Below are positions 26,314 to 34,443 of a stretch of 64,000 bases of DNA, piece after piece. A program made the position numbers and the translations under genes. Position 1 is the first letter of the stretch; every line of letters starts with the position of its first letter. A model generated the notes under the pieces. It searched no databases, was not told the origin of the DNA, and saw only the letters and a list, made by a program, of their open reading frames with translations. This stretch comes from Iodobacter fluviatilis (lineage in GTDB: Bacteria > Pseudomonadota > Gammaproteobacteria > Burkholderiales > Chitinibacteraceae). Location: NCBI RefSeq assembly GCF_900451195.1, contig NZ_UGHR01000001.1, forward strand, positions 2,294,001-2,358,000, written 5' to 3'.

Positions 26314-29300
26314 ATGTTTGCTCGATTTTTTATCGATCGCCCTGTTTTTGCATGGGTGATCGCCATTATTATTGTTTTGGCAGGTTTGCTGGCTTTTAAA
26401 AGCTTGCCGATCTCTCAATACCCCGAAGTGGCTCCGCCTGCTTTAACGATTAACGCTACTTATCCTGGTGCTAGTGCACAGGTGATGGAGGAAACAGTTA
26501 CAGCGCTGATTGAGCAGGAAATGAATGGCCTGGAGAACATGCAATATATGAGCTCCAACAGCGATAGCGCCGGCAATATGGCGATTACGCTGACCTTCAG
26601 ACCCGGTACAGATTTAGACATCGCCTCGGTAGAAGCGCAAAACCGTGTTAAGCGGGTTGAAGCGCGTTTGCCAAGTGAAGTACGCCAGCAGGGCGTGCAG
26701 GTGGTTAAATCGCGTAGTAACTATCTGATGTTTGTCACGCTCTTGTCGCCTGATGGCAGCCACGACAATGTAGCGCTGGGCAGTTATGTGAATTCCAGCG
26801 TCATTGATTCGATCCGCCGTGTGCCGGGTGTGGGTGAAGCCATGCTGTTTGGCTCTGAATACGCCATGCGTATCTGGCTGGATCCGGCCAAGCTGACTGG
26901 GTTCAAGCTGTCTGCGGCTGAAGCGCTGGCTGCGGTGCGCGCACAAAACGTGCAATTGGCTACGGGTGAGATTGGGCAGTTGCCCGCGCCACCGGGCCAG
27001 CAGTTTACGGCAACGGTAGTAACTCAGGGGCGTTATGTTACGGCAGAGCAGTTTGGCAATATTGTGCTGCGCGATGGCAAAAATGGCTCACAGTTACGTT
27101 TAAAAGACGTGGCCAGAGTTGAGCTGGGCGCCTCCGATTACAGCGTGCTGGCACGTTTAAATGGCAAGAGTATTGCGGCGATCGGGATTAAGCTCTCCCC
27201 GGATGGCAATGCGCTGGAAACAGCTAAGGCGGTGAAGGCCAAGCTGGCAGAGCTGTCTAAGTTCTTTCCTAAGGGCGTGGCTTATGAAGTGCCTTACGAT
27301 ACGTCCAAATTTGTGGATATCTCTATCCATGAAGTAATGAAAACACTGGTCGAAGCGATTGGCCTTGTGTTTGTGGTGATGTATTTATTCTTGGGTAATA
27401 TCCGCGCGACCTTGATCCCGACCATTGTTGTGCCGATTGCGCTTTTGGGTGCTTTGGTGGGCTTGCAGCTGTTTGGTTATTCGATCAATGTGTTGACGAT
27501 GTTTGCCATGGTATTGGCCATTGGTATTCTGGTTGACGATGCCATTGTGGTGATCGAAAACGTCGAACGGATTATGTCTGAAGAGGGACTTGCTCCGCGC
27601 GAAGCCACGCAAAAAGCGATGGGGCAGATTATCGGCCCGATTATCGCGATTACCCTCGTGCTGACGGCGGTGTTTGTGCCGATGGCGTTTTTCTCGGGCG
27701 CGGTGGGCGCGATTTATCGCCAGTTCTCGGTGACTTTAGTGCTGACCATGTTCTTCTCGGCGCTGATGGCTTTAACCTTAACACCGGCACTGTGCGCCAC
27801 CTTCCTGAAGCCTTTGAAAAAGGGCGAGCATCATGGCACCAAGGGCTTTTTAGGCTGGTTTAACCGTAAGTTTGCCGCCTTAACCATCCGTTATCAGGGC
27901 TGGGTAGGCACATGCATTCGTAAAACCGGCTTATCCCTGCTGTTTTTTGCCTTGATTCTGGCCTCTACCGGCTGGCTGATGTCGCGCTTGCCTACGTCTT
28001 TCCTGCCTGACGAAGACCAAGGTTACTTTATTAGCGTGGTGCAATTGCCTGCTGGGGCAACACACGAGCGCACGCTGGAAATCGTTCAGCAGGTTGAAGC
28101 ACACTTTGTGAAGCAGCCTGAAGTGGATCGCGTGATTGCGATTGTGGGTTTCAGCTTCTTTGGCCGTGGCCAGAATGCGGCGCTAGCGTTTGTCACTTTA
28201 AAAGACTGGAAAGATCGTCCGCTGCCAAACGATCAGGTTGGCCCAGTGGTGCAACGCGCCAATATGATGTTGTTCCGCATTAAGCAGGCATTTGCATTTG
28301 CCACCAATGTGCCGCCGATTCCTGAATTGGCATCGGTGGGCGGTTTTGATTTCCGCTTGCAAGATCGTGCAGGTTTAGGGCGGGACCGTTTGTACGAAGC
28401 ACGCAATATGCTGCTGGGTATGGCCGCACAAAACAAAGCCCTAGCCGGGGTTCGCCCGGATGGTCAGGAGCCTGGGCAGCAGCTGTTACTTGATGTCAAC
28501 AAGGTAAAAGCCAGCCAGCTGGGCATTGATATGACCGAGCTGAATAGCACCTTGGCGATTTCACTGGGCTCTGCCTATGTAAACGACTTTGTGCGCGAAG
28601 GCCGTATCTTGCGTGTCTTGATGCAAGCCACACCGGAAAGCCGTCTTTCACCAGACGATTTACTTAAGCTGCAAGTTAAAACGCGTGCAGGCAATTTAGT
28701 GCCGCTATCTGAAATTGCCGTGGCCAAATGGCAGGCAGGTGCTTCTGCACTTGATCGCTATAACGGCTTACCAGCATTTAAGATTTCGGGTGGCCCGGCT
28801 CCGGGTAAAAGCTCGGGCGAGGCGATGGATGCGATGGAAGCCATGGCTAAGCAATTGCCGCCTGGCGTGGGTTTTGAATGGTCGGGTACTTCGTTTGAAG
28901 AGCGTTTATCCGGATCACAAGCGCCATTCTTGTTTGGCTTATCGATTTTGATCGTGTTCTTATGCCTTGCTGCGCTTTATGAGAGCTGGTCAATTCCGTT
29001 TGCCGTGCTGTGGGTTGTGCCGCTGGGTATCTTTGGTGCGGTGGCCGCCATGACATTGCGCGGCTTGCCAGATGATGTGTACTTTAAGGTGGGGCTGATT
29101 GCCATTATTGGTTTGTCGGCAAAGAACGCGATTCTGATTATTGAATTTGCCCGTGATTTGCAGCGCCAGGGCTTGAGTGCGGTCGATGCCACGCTGGAAG
29201 CTTGCCGCTTACGCTTCCGCCCAATTCTGATGACCTCCTTTGCTTTTATTGCTGGTGTATTGCCGCTGGCGATGAGTTCGGGTGCTGGTGCGGCAAGCCG

Positions 29301-29451
29301 CCGTGCTATTGGTACCGGGGTAATGGGCGGGATGATTACGGCTACGGTTTTTGCGGTGTTCCTTGTGCCGGTGTTCTTTGTCGTGGTGCGCCGTTTCTTC
29401 CCTGAGAACCCCGTGGTACGCAGCGATGAAATTGCGGACGACCATCGTTAA
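26314..29451 (+). CDS. RND efflux inner-membrane transporter (HAE1; AcrB/MexB-like)
   Basis: 1045 residues. It starts MFARFFIDRPVFAWVIAIII, as AcrB and MexB do. The proton relay residues are present in GILVDDAIVVIENVERIM and GLSAKNAILIIEFARD. The second periplasmic loop contains FSFFGRGQNAALAFVTLKDW, the GRGQN motif characteristic of the AcrB branch, which separates it from the other pump in this window. ALYESWSIPFAVLWVVPLG and LRFRPILMTSFAFIAGVLPL are also diagnostic. It is expected to export a broad range of lipophilic drugs. A ribosome site (TAGGAGAG) precedes the ATG, 46 bp after the adaptor. Confidence 0.93.
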   Translation: MFARFFIDRPVFAWVIAIIIVLAGLLAFKSLPISQYPEVAPPALTINATYPGASAQVMEETVTALIEQEMNGLENMQYMSSNSDSAGNMAITLTFRPGTDLDIASVEAQNRVKRVEARLPSEVRQQGVQVVKSRSNYLMFVTLLSPDGSHDNVALGSYVNSSVIDSIRRVPGVGEAMLFGSEYAMRIWLDPAKLTGFKLSAAEALAAVRAQNVQLATGEIGQLPAPPGQQFTATVVTQGRYVTAEQFGNIVLRDGKNGSQLRLKDVARVELGASDYSVLARLNGKSIAAIGIKLSPDGNALETAKAVKAKLAELSKFFPKGVAYEVPYDTSKFVDISIHEVMKTLVEAIGLVFVVMYLFLGNIRATLIPTIVVPIALLGALVGLQLFGYSINVLTMFAMVLAIGILVDDAIVVIENVERIMSEEGLAPREATQKAMGQIIGPIIAITLVLTAVFVPMAFFSGAVGAIYRQFSVTLVLTMFFSALMALTLTPALCATFLKPLKKGEHHGTKGFLGWFNRKFAALTIRYQGWVGTCIRKTGLSLLFFALILASTGWLMSRLPTSFLPDEDQGYFISVVQLPAGATHERTLEIVQQVEAHFVKQPEVDRVIAIVGFSFFGRGQNAALAFVTLKDWKDRPLPNDQVGPVVQRANMMLFRIKQAFAFATNVPPIPELASVGGFDFRLQDRAGLGRDRLYEARNMLLGMAAQNKALAGVRPDGQEPGQQLLLDVNKVKASQLGIDMTELNSTLAISLGSAYVNDFVREGRILRVLMQATPESRLSPDDLLKLQVKTRAGNLVPLSEIAVAKWQAGASALDRYNGLPAFKISGGPAPGKSSGEAMDAMEAMAKQLPPGVGFEWSGTSFEERLSGSQAPFLFGLSILIVFLCLAALYESWSIPFAVLWVVPLGIFGAVAAMTLRGLPDDVYFKVGLIAIIGLSAKNAILIIEFARDLQRQGLSAVDATLEACRLRFRPILMTSFAFIAGVLPLAMSSGAGAASRRAIGTGVMGGMITATVFAVFLVPVFFVVVRRFFPENPVVRSDEIADDHR

Positions 29452-29526
29452 AAGACTTGCCGGTATTCGAAGGGCTGTACCTCAGTCCTTCGAATCATGA
29501 CGCGAACCAACAGGTACGAAAAACTG

Positions 29527-30876
29527 ATGAAAAAACAATTAATGTCTAAGACGCTGCTGCTTGCAATGACGCTGGGCTTGGGCGCATGCGCAATGGGGCC
29601 GGATTATATTCGCCCGCAAGCACCCGTTGCTAGTGTAGTGGGTAGCCAGCCTGTGGATATGGCTGCGCCGCAATGGGCTAGCTACTTTAGCGACCCTGCC
29701 TTGCAAGCGGTGATTGAAAAAGCACTGGCTAATAACCGCGATCTAAAAATTGCCACAGCCAGAATCGAAGAGGCTCGTGCCTTGTATGGCATTCAAAAGG
29801 CGGATTTCTTACCTGCCGTGAATGCCAATGGCTCAGCGAGTATCAGCCGCAGCAATCCGGATGCCGATATCAGCCGTCGATATGAGGCAAATCTGGCGCT
29901 GCTCTCTTACGAGGTGGATTTTTGGGGGCGTGTGCGTCGTTTAAGCGAAGCGGCCAAAGCCAATTATCTGGCAAGTGAAGAGGCGCAGCAATCGGTACGC
30001 AGCACGCTGATTGCCGATGTGGCCAATAGCTATTACAGCGCACAAGCCTTGCAAGCGCGCAGCCGTTTTGCCGAGCAAACCGCTAAGGCGCGGGAAGAAA
30101 GCCTGCGCGTGGTAAAACGCCGTGTGGATGTGGGCGTGGCGAACCGTCTTGATTTTTTACAAGCGCAAAGCGCGCAAGACGCGGCCATCAGTGATCACGC
30201 GGCCCTTGCCCGCCAAGCCGCGAATGCGCAAACAGCGTTGACGGTTTTGGTGGGTGAAGCGGTGAGCCTGCCTGCGGCCAATTTAAATGCAGAAGTGGTG
30301 CAGTTACCAAGTGGTTTAAATTCTAGCGTTTTGCTGGAGCGCCCCGATGTACGCGCTGCTGAGCAAAAGCTGGTGGCGGCCAATGCCAATATCGGCGCAG
30401 CACGTGCGGCCTTCTTCCCTAAAGTCACATTAATGGGTAGTGGTGGCGTGGTAAGCAATGAGCTGGAAGATTTATTCTCTGGCGGTAACCGCGCATGGAG
30501 TTTTTTACCGCAAATCAGCCTGCCCTTGTTTGATGGTGGCCGCTTACGCGCAGGTGCAGATATTGCCGAAGCGCGCAAAGTGATTGCCGTGGCTGAATAT
30601 GAAAAAGCCATTCAGCTGGCATTCAAAGACGCGGCCGATGTTTTGTCGGATCAGGCATGGCTGAGCAAGCAATTAACGGCTCAGCAGCGCCTGAGCGACA
30701 GGCAGGAGCAGCGACTGAAGCTGGCAGAAGCACGCTATGCATCGGGTTTGGCAGGGTATTTGGATGTGCTAGACGCGCAGCGTGAGTTTTACGCGGCCAG
30801 CCAAGGCTTAATCGAAACCCGCCGCGCCCGTTTGGCCGCATCAGCGCAAGCGTTTAAGGCTTTGGGCGGGAAATAA
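29527..30876 (+). CDS. RND efflux outer-membrane lipoprotein (OprM-like)
   Basis: 449 residues from ATG 29527; an ATG ten codons earlier would put a charged stretch before the signal. The lipobox is LGAC near residue 22. MGPDYIRPQAP follows, the usual OprM/AdeK mature start. SYEVDFWGRVRRLSEAAKAN near residue 125 and SSVLLERPDVRAAEQKLVAA near residue 270 match the family. It forms the TolC-like channel for the AcrB-type pump, 75 bp downstream of it. A strong terminator follows at 30905-30940. Confidence 0.9.
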   Translation: MKKQLMSKTLLLAMTLGLGACAMGPDYIRPQAPVASVVGSQPVDMAAPQWASYFSDPALQAVIEKALANNRDLKIATARIEEARALYGIQKADFLPAVNANGSASISRSNPDADISRRYEANLALLSYEVDFWGRVRRLSEAAKANYLASEEAQQSVRSTLIADVANSYYSAQALQARSRFAEQTAKAREESLRVVKRRVDVGVANRLDFLQAQSAQDAAISDHAALARQAANAQTALTVLVGEAVSLPAANLNAEVVQLPSGLNSSVLLERPDVRAAEQKLVAANANIGAARAAFFPKVTLMGSGGVVSNELEDLFSGGNRAWSFLPQISLPLFDGGRLRAGADIAEARKVIAVAEYEKAIQLAFKDAADVLSDQAWLSKQLTAQQRLSDRQEQRLKLAEARYASGLAGYLDVLDAQREFYAASQGLIETRRARLAASAQAFKALGGK

Positions 30877-30904
30877 TCAGCACTTGATTTGGATCGGTTT
30901 TTGT

Positions 30905-30940
30905 AAGTAAAAACAGCCCCGCTTGGGGCTGTTTTTACTT
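30905..30940 (+). terminator. Rho-independent terminator of the second RND operon
   Basis: Perfect 16-bp stem, 30905-30920 with 30925-30940, around the loop GCTT. A run of five T lies inside the right arm. It begins 29 bp after the stop codon. Confidence 0.9.
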
Positions 30941-31102
30941 ATATGGCAATTTATTTTTAGGGAATAAATAGCGTCGAATTTCTTACCTGATTAATATTAA
31001 TTTAAATTAAATTCAAACAGACCCTTCGCTGACTTGATGTAAAAAATGTAACGAATAGCGAGAAGTTAAAAAAATGGGGCGGAAGCGTTTCTTTGGTAAA
31101 AG

Positions 31103-31158
31103 CGAAAATACCCCCTGTTTCCCAACTGCAAATAATGACTATGTGTAGGAACAGGGGG
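31103..31158 (-). terminator. Hairpin terminator of the serine protease gene
   Basis: Arms CCCCCTGTT (31111-31119) and AACAGGGGG (31150-31158) pair perfectly. On the minus strand the stem is followed by TATTTTCGC. It starts 11 bp beyond the protease stop. Between it and the RND terminator (30941-31102) nothing else is seen. Confidence 0.65.
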
Positions 31159-31168
31159 CATTTAAATA

Positions 31169-32395
31169 TTACTTAGCGCTGCAGCTGCCAAGTAGTGTCC
31201 ATACATTACTGTAAACATCAGGACGTGCGGCATTTGACCACCAGCTTGCCTGATACTTATTGCCCATAAAGCTGACAATATCCATGACTTTATAGGTAAC
31301 GCTTGCGCTCCATGCCGTAATATTGCCGCAGCCGCTGTCGCCGCCTATTTTGACTAGCTGCGACATGCTGTTACTTTGTCCTGCCGTATCGGTTACGGTG
31401 AGGCTGACATTGTAAGTGCCTGCGCTGGCATAGCTGTGGCTTGGAGATTGCTGCGTTGAGCTTGAATTGTCACCAAAGTTCCATGCCCAATTGCTGATGC
31501 CTTTGTCGTCAGATGATGTGTCTTTAAAGCTGGCATTCATTCCAACAATATTGCTGCTGAACGAGGCAATAGGTTTTTGGTCACCACCTCCTGTTTCATC
31601 GGGAGTGATGCCGGTTTTTTGTGCAATCCATGGCAGGTAGCTGGAGGTGCGGGTGAATGCCGTGGCACCGACGCATGAATTGCCCCAGCTAACAATGCCG
31701 ATGCTATAGAAATTGCCGTTTTGGGCCGCAACAAATGGCCCACCACTATCGCCATTGCAGGCCGAAACACCACCCGCACCTCCGCCGCAAATCACCGATG
31801 CGGGCAGGTTGAAATTCAGCTCACTGCTACAGACCTGATTGCTTATTACCGGTAAATTCACTTCACGAAGCACATCACTCGGGCTGCCTTGATTTCTTGT
31901 CAGGCCCCAGCCTGATACGGTGACATTTTTGCCTACGCTGGCAATTTGGTTTTCAATGGCAACAGTAGGTAGTTTGGCTGGTTTAATACTTGCACTGGCG
32001 GGGCTTGCAAGTTTTAGTACTGTAATATCCCAGCCTGAACGTATCCCCTGTGCGCCACTCCAGTTTTCATGGGTAATGATTTGGCTGACTCGAATATTTT
32101 GCCCGTCACGACGGCTCATGCTATGAGCGCCCACCTGTACCGTCAGTGAGCTGGTCGATGCGCCATCCACGCAATGGGCTGCTGTTAAAACCCAGTTGGG
32201 GCTGATTAAGGTGCCACCGCAGCCCTGGCGGCCATTCATGAGTAAGGCAACCTGGTAAGGTCTGGAGTTAGGCGTTGTTTCAATACCCCCTACAATGGTG
32301 GGTTTGGCGGGGGTATTACTGGCCGCCATGCTGGAGAATGGCAGCACACATAGTGTGGTGAGTAAGCTTGCAGCTAATCTGAAGTGTTTTTTCAT
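31169..32395 (-). CDS. Secreted chymotrypsin-fold serine protease with PKD and chitin-binding-like domains
   Basis: 408 residues from ATG 32393-32395, which has an AGAAGAGA ribosome site; longer readings add an implausible leader. A signal peptide ends near AASNTPA. The mature S1 domain starts IVGGIET near residue 34. The catalytic triad is His74 (TAAHC), Asp123 (GWDITVLKL) and Ser217 (GDSGGP). The residue at the trypsin Asp189 position is Ser211, so trypsin specificity is not expected. A PKD domain follows (about 300-372; WAWNFGDNSSS, then SYASAGTYNVSLTVTD). The last 35 residues (SASVTYKVMDIVSFMGNKYQ, then ASWWS) look like a CBM5/12 chitin-binding module. It is probably an extracellular protease attached to chitinous or particulate substrate. 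It is a single-gene unit. Confidence 0.88.
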   Translation of the reverse strand: MKKHFRLAASLLTTLCVLPFSSMAASNTPAKPTIVGGIETTPNSRPYQVALLMNGRQGCGGTLISPNWVLTAAHCVDGASTSSLTVQVGAHSMSRRDGQNIRVSQIITHENWSGAQGIRSGWDITVLKLASPASASIKPAKLPTVAIENQIASVGKNVTVSGWGLTRNQGSPSDVLREVNLPVISNQVCSSELNFNLPASVICGGGAGGVSACNGDSGGPFVAAQNGNFYSIGIVSWGNSCVGATAFTRTSSYLPWIAQKTGITPDETGGGDQKPIASFSSNIVGMNASFKDTSSDDKGISNWAWNFGDNSSSTQQSPSHSYASAGTYNVSLTVTDTAGQSNSMSQLVKIGGDSGCGNITAWSASVTYKVMDIVSFMGNKYQASWWSNAARPDVYSNVWTLLGSCSAK

Positions 32396-32871
32396 GGTTG
32401 TCTCTTCTTTGGTTTTATAAGAGGAAAGGTATAAGCAGGCGCAGACCTGTTCTACCCCCATTTACTGCACCCTCGGTGAGGGGTACTGCATCGTGCCAAC
32501 GGTGCATGCACTCGTTTAGCGCTCAATACAAATCAGAGGCAAAGCCGTGCCCTGTTTGGTATGCAATAAGCAAACTTGAAAGGTAAGGGAAGAGTTTTTG
32601 TTTTTTTATGTCGGACGATTTAAATATGTCAATGGTGTTGACCGAGACTCGACTTACTATAGAAAACATAAAGAAATTGTCAAATAAATGGCGGTTAAAG
32701 CATGAAAATCTGACTTTTTCAGCTTAAAAGCTATTTATTCATTTTGCTTTATTGGCTTTGTTGCTAGGGGATAGGCATTAAATGCCATGCGCCCACGGAA
32801 AGGCGTATTGATGGGGCGTAATAAACTAAATGAAAAAAGGTAGCAGGAGGGCTGTATTTTGAACTTGGCTT
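32396..32871. other. Intergenic region, no gene seen
   Basis: 476 bp between the protease start and the end of the fnr-linked unknown gene. The protease leader is on the right-to-left strand. A 13-bp palindrome GGCATT-A-AATGCC lies at 32774-32786. No convincing coding frame, RNA gene or transposon end was found. Confidence 0.5.
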
Positions 32872-33558
32872 TTAGTTTGCTTTTGTTAAAGACAAAATAA
32901 ACTGTGCCAGTGAGGATGCAGGTTCGGCATGTGCAGGTAGATTGAAGTGGCAATTTTGTGCATGAAACGCTTGATGTTTTCTATCTTGAGCAAGGATTAA
33001 ATAGCGTGTACACAGCGGCACAATGTCTTGCCATTGCTCTGTTTGAAGTTGGGCTAATTTCAGTAAATCTGCTTTGGGTGAAGGCTTCCCATTTGGGAAA
33101 ATGATTTTCCAGCTTTCCAGAAGCGGCTTCATTAGGATGAGTTGTAATAAGGCTAAGAAACTGGCCGCTCCAGGGCCACCAGCGTGCAGCCAGCTGTTGC
33201 GGTCAGCGGGGGCCAGCGCGTCCAGCAGCGGCGCAGCAAGGCTTAGTGCTTGGTGCGTGCCGCCAGCTGCCAGCATCCAGCCAAATTGCGCCGCACATTG
33301 GGGCTCGCCGGTAAGGGCCAGATCGACATGCTGCCACTGCTGAGCCTGAGCCCATTGGGCACTGAGCAGATAATCATCTAGGCAGGTATGCCCCGCGCTG
33401 ATTAATAATCCTCCCGGGGGCAAAGCAGGAATCTGGGCCTGCATACCCAAGGGGAGCAGCATAAGCTGCGAAAGCTGAAGGGGATTAAGCCGAGATTGCA
33501 ATGACTCTAAAATGGCCACAGGGGCAAGAAACAGAACCGGGCCATTTAATAGAGTCAT
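32872..33558 (-). CDS. Unknown protein co-transcribed with fnr, distant 6-phosphogluconate dehydrogenase-like features
   Basis: 228 residues; not recognised with confidence. It starts 5 bp after the fnr stop in the same direction, so the two are almost certainly one transcript. GGLLISAGHTCLDDYLLSAQ, then HVDLALTGEPQ and FGWMLAAGGTHQALSLAAPL, then GGPGAASFLALLQ, follow the order of motifs in the second half of 6-phosphogluconate/hydroxyisobutyrate dehydrogenases (IDGGN, FxDxxxSGG, MxGG, GxxGAGxxxK). However, the SGG is TGE, the catalytic Lys is not evident and no GxGxxG dinucleotide-binding motif is present. If related, it is a degenerate, probably non-catalytic member. It has no signal peptide. 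Confidence 0.5.
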   Translation of the reverse strand: MTLLNGPVLFLAPVAILESLQSRLNPLQLSQLMLLPLGMQAQIPALPPGGLLISAGHTCLDDYLLSAQWAQAQQWQHVDLALTGEPQCAAQFGWMLAAGGTHQALSLAAPLLDALAPADRNSWLHAGGPGAASFLALLQLILMKPLLESWKIIFPNGKPSPKADLLKLAQLQTEQWQDIVPLCTRYLILAQDRKHQAFHAQNCHFNLPAHAEPASSLAQFILSLTKAN

Positions 33559-33563
33559 AGGGC

Positions 33564-34313
33564 TTATTGCTGGCAGTTGTTGATAAGCTGCTTCAGTGCA
33601 TCGGGATTGATGATTTCAATCAGACGGTTTTGCACTTTAATTAAACCATTTTCCTGGAACTTAGAAAGCGAGCGGCTGACTGTTTCCAGCTTGAGCCCCA
33701 AGTAGCTGCCGATTTCTTCACGCGTCATGCGTAAATGAAAGCTGCTGGCCGAATAGCCACGAATGGCGAAACGCTGAGACAGATTCAGCAGAAAGGCGGC
33801 AATACGTTCTTCTGCCTTCATATTGCCCAGTAAGAGCATCACGCCATGGTCGCGAACAATTTCCCGGCTCATCAGCTTATAAAAGTGATGTTGCAAAATA
33901 GGGATGCGGCGGCTTAATTCTTCCATATCGGTAAAGGGCAGCTCGCAAACTTCGCTGTCTTCCAGCGCAATGGCATCGCAAGTGTGAAGATCTGAGCTGA
34001 CTGCATCCATGCCCATCAGCTCGCCAGTCATATGAAAGCCTGTGACCTGTTCGCGGCCGTCTTCTGAAATAACACTGGCTTTGAAAAAGCCAAGCCGTAT
34101 AGCGAACAGGGAACGGAAAGGTTCTCCGGCACGGTAGAGCGCTTCGCCTCGCTTAATGGGCTTGGCCTGGGTGATCAGGGTATCCAGCTCGCGCATTTCT
34201 TCTGTAGAAAGACCGATAGGCAGGCAAAGCTCACGCAAGCTGCAATTGACACAGCTTTGGCGAAGATGCTTAAGGCTGAGGTCACGTACGGGGATGTGAG
34301 GTGTCGTTGTCAT
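33564..34313 (-). CDS. fnr: FNR-type oxygen-sensing transcriptional regulator
   Basis: 249 residues from ATG 34311-34313; a TTG four codons earlier is possible. The [4Fe-4S] ligands are Cys21, Cys24 and Cys30 (CVNCSLRELC) plus Cys112 (HTCDAIA), matching the arrangement in E. coli FNR. A CRP-like effector domain and dimer helix follow. The recognition helix is EEIGSYLGLKLETVSRSLSK, with the E..SR contact residues that read TTGAT-N4-ATCAA. Without oxygen the cluster is stable and the dimer activates anaerobic genes. Perfect and near-perfect sites lie at 34373-34386 and 2392-2405. It is divergent from hemN. Confidence 0.93.
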   Translation of the reverse strand: MTTTPHIPVRDLSLKHLRQSCVNCSLRELCLPIGLSTEEMRELDTLITQAKPIKRGEALYRAGEPFRSLFAIRLGFFKASVISEDGREQVTGFHMTGELMGMDAVSSDLHTCDAIALEDSEVCELPFTDMEELSRRIPILQHHFYKLMSREIVRDHGVMLLLGNMKAEERIAAFLLNLSQRFAIRGYSASSFHLRMTREEIGSYLGLKLETVSRSLSKFQENGLIKVQNRLIEIINPDALKQLINNCQQ

Positions 34314-34372
34314 GGGGCGTTTCAATTCGTGTTCTCGATATCACCTAGTATGCACGATTTCCCGTGCAGATT

Positions 34373-34386
34373 TTGATATCGATCAA
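34373..34386. promoter_or_regulatory. Perfect FNR box between fnr and hemN
   Basis: TTGATATCGATCAA matches the FNR consensus TTGAT-N4-ATCAA at all ten defined bases and is itself a palindrome. Its centre is 64 bp before the hemN ATG and 66 bp before the fnr ATG, so it could control either or both. Anaerobic activation of hemN by FNR/ANR is known in other proteobacteria. Confidence 0.85.
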
Positions 34387-34443
34387 GGTTATGAAAAATG
34401 AATCTGGGCAAGCTGCACCGATACGATAAAAGGATGAAACAGG

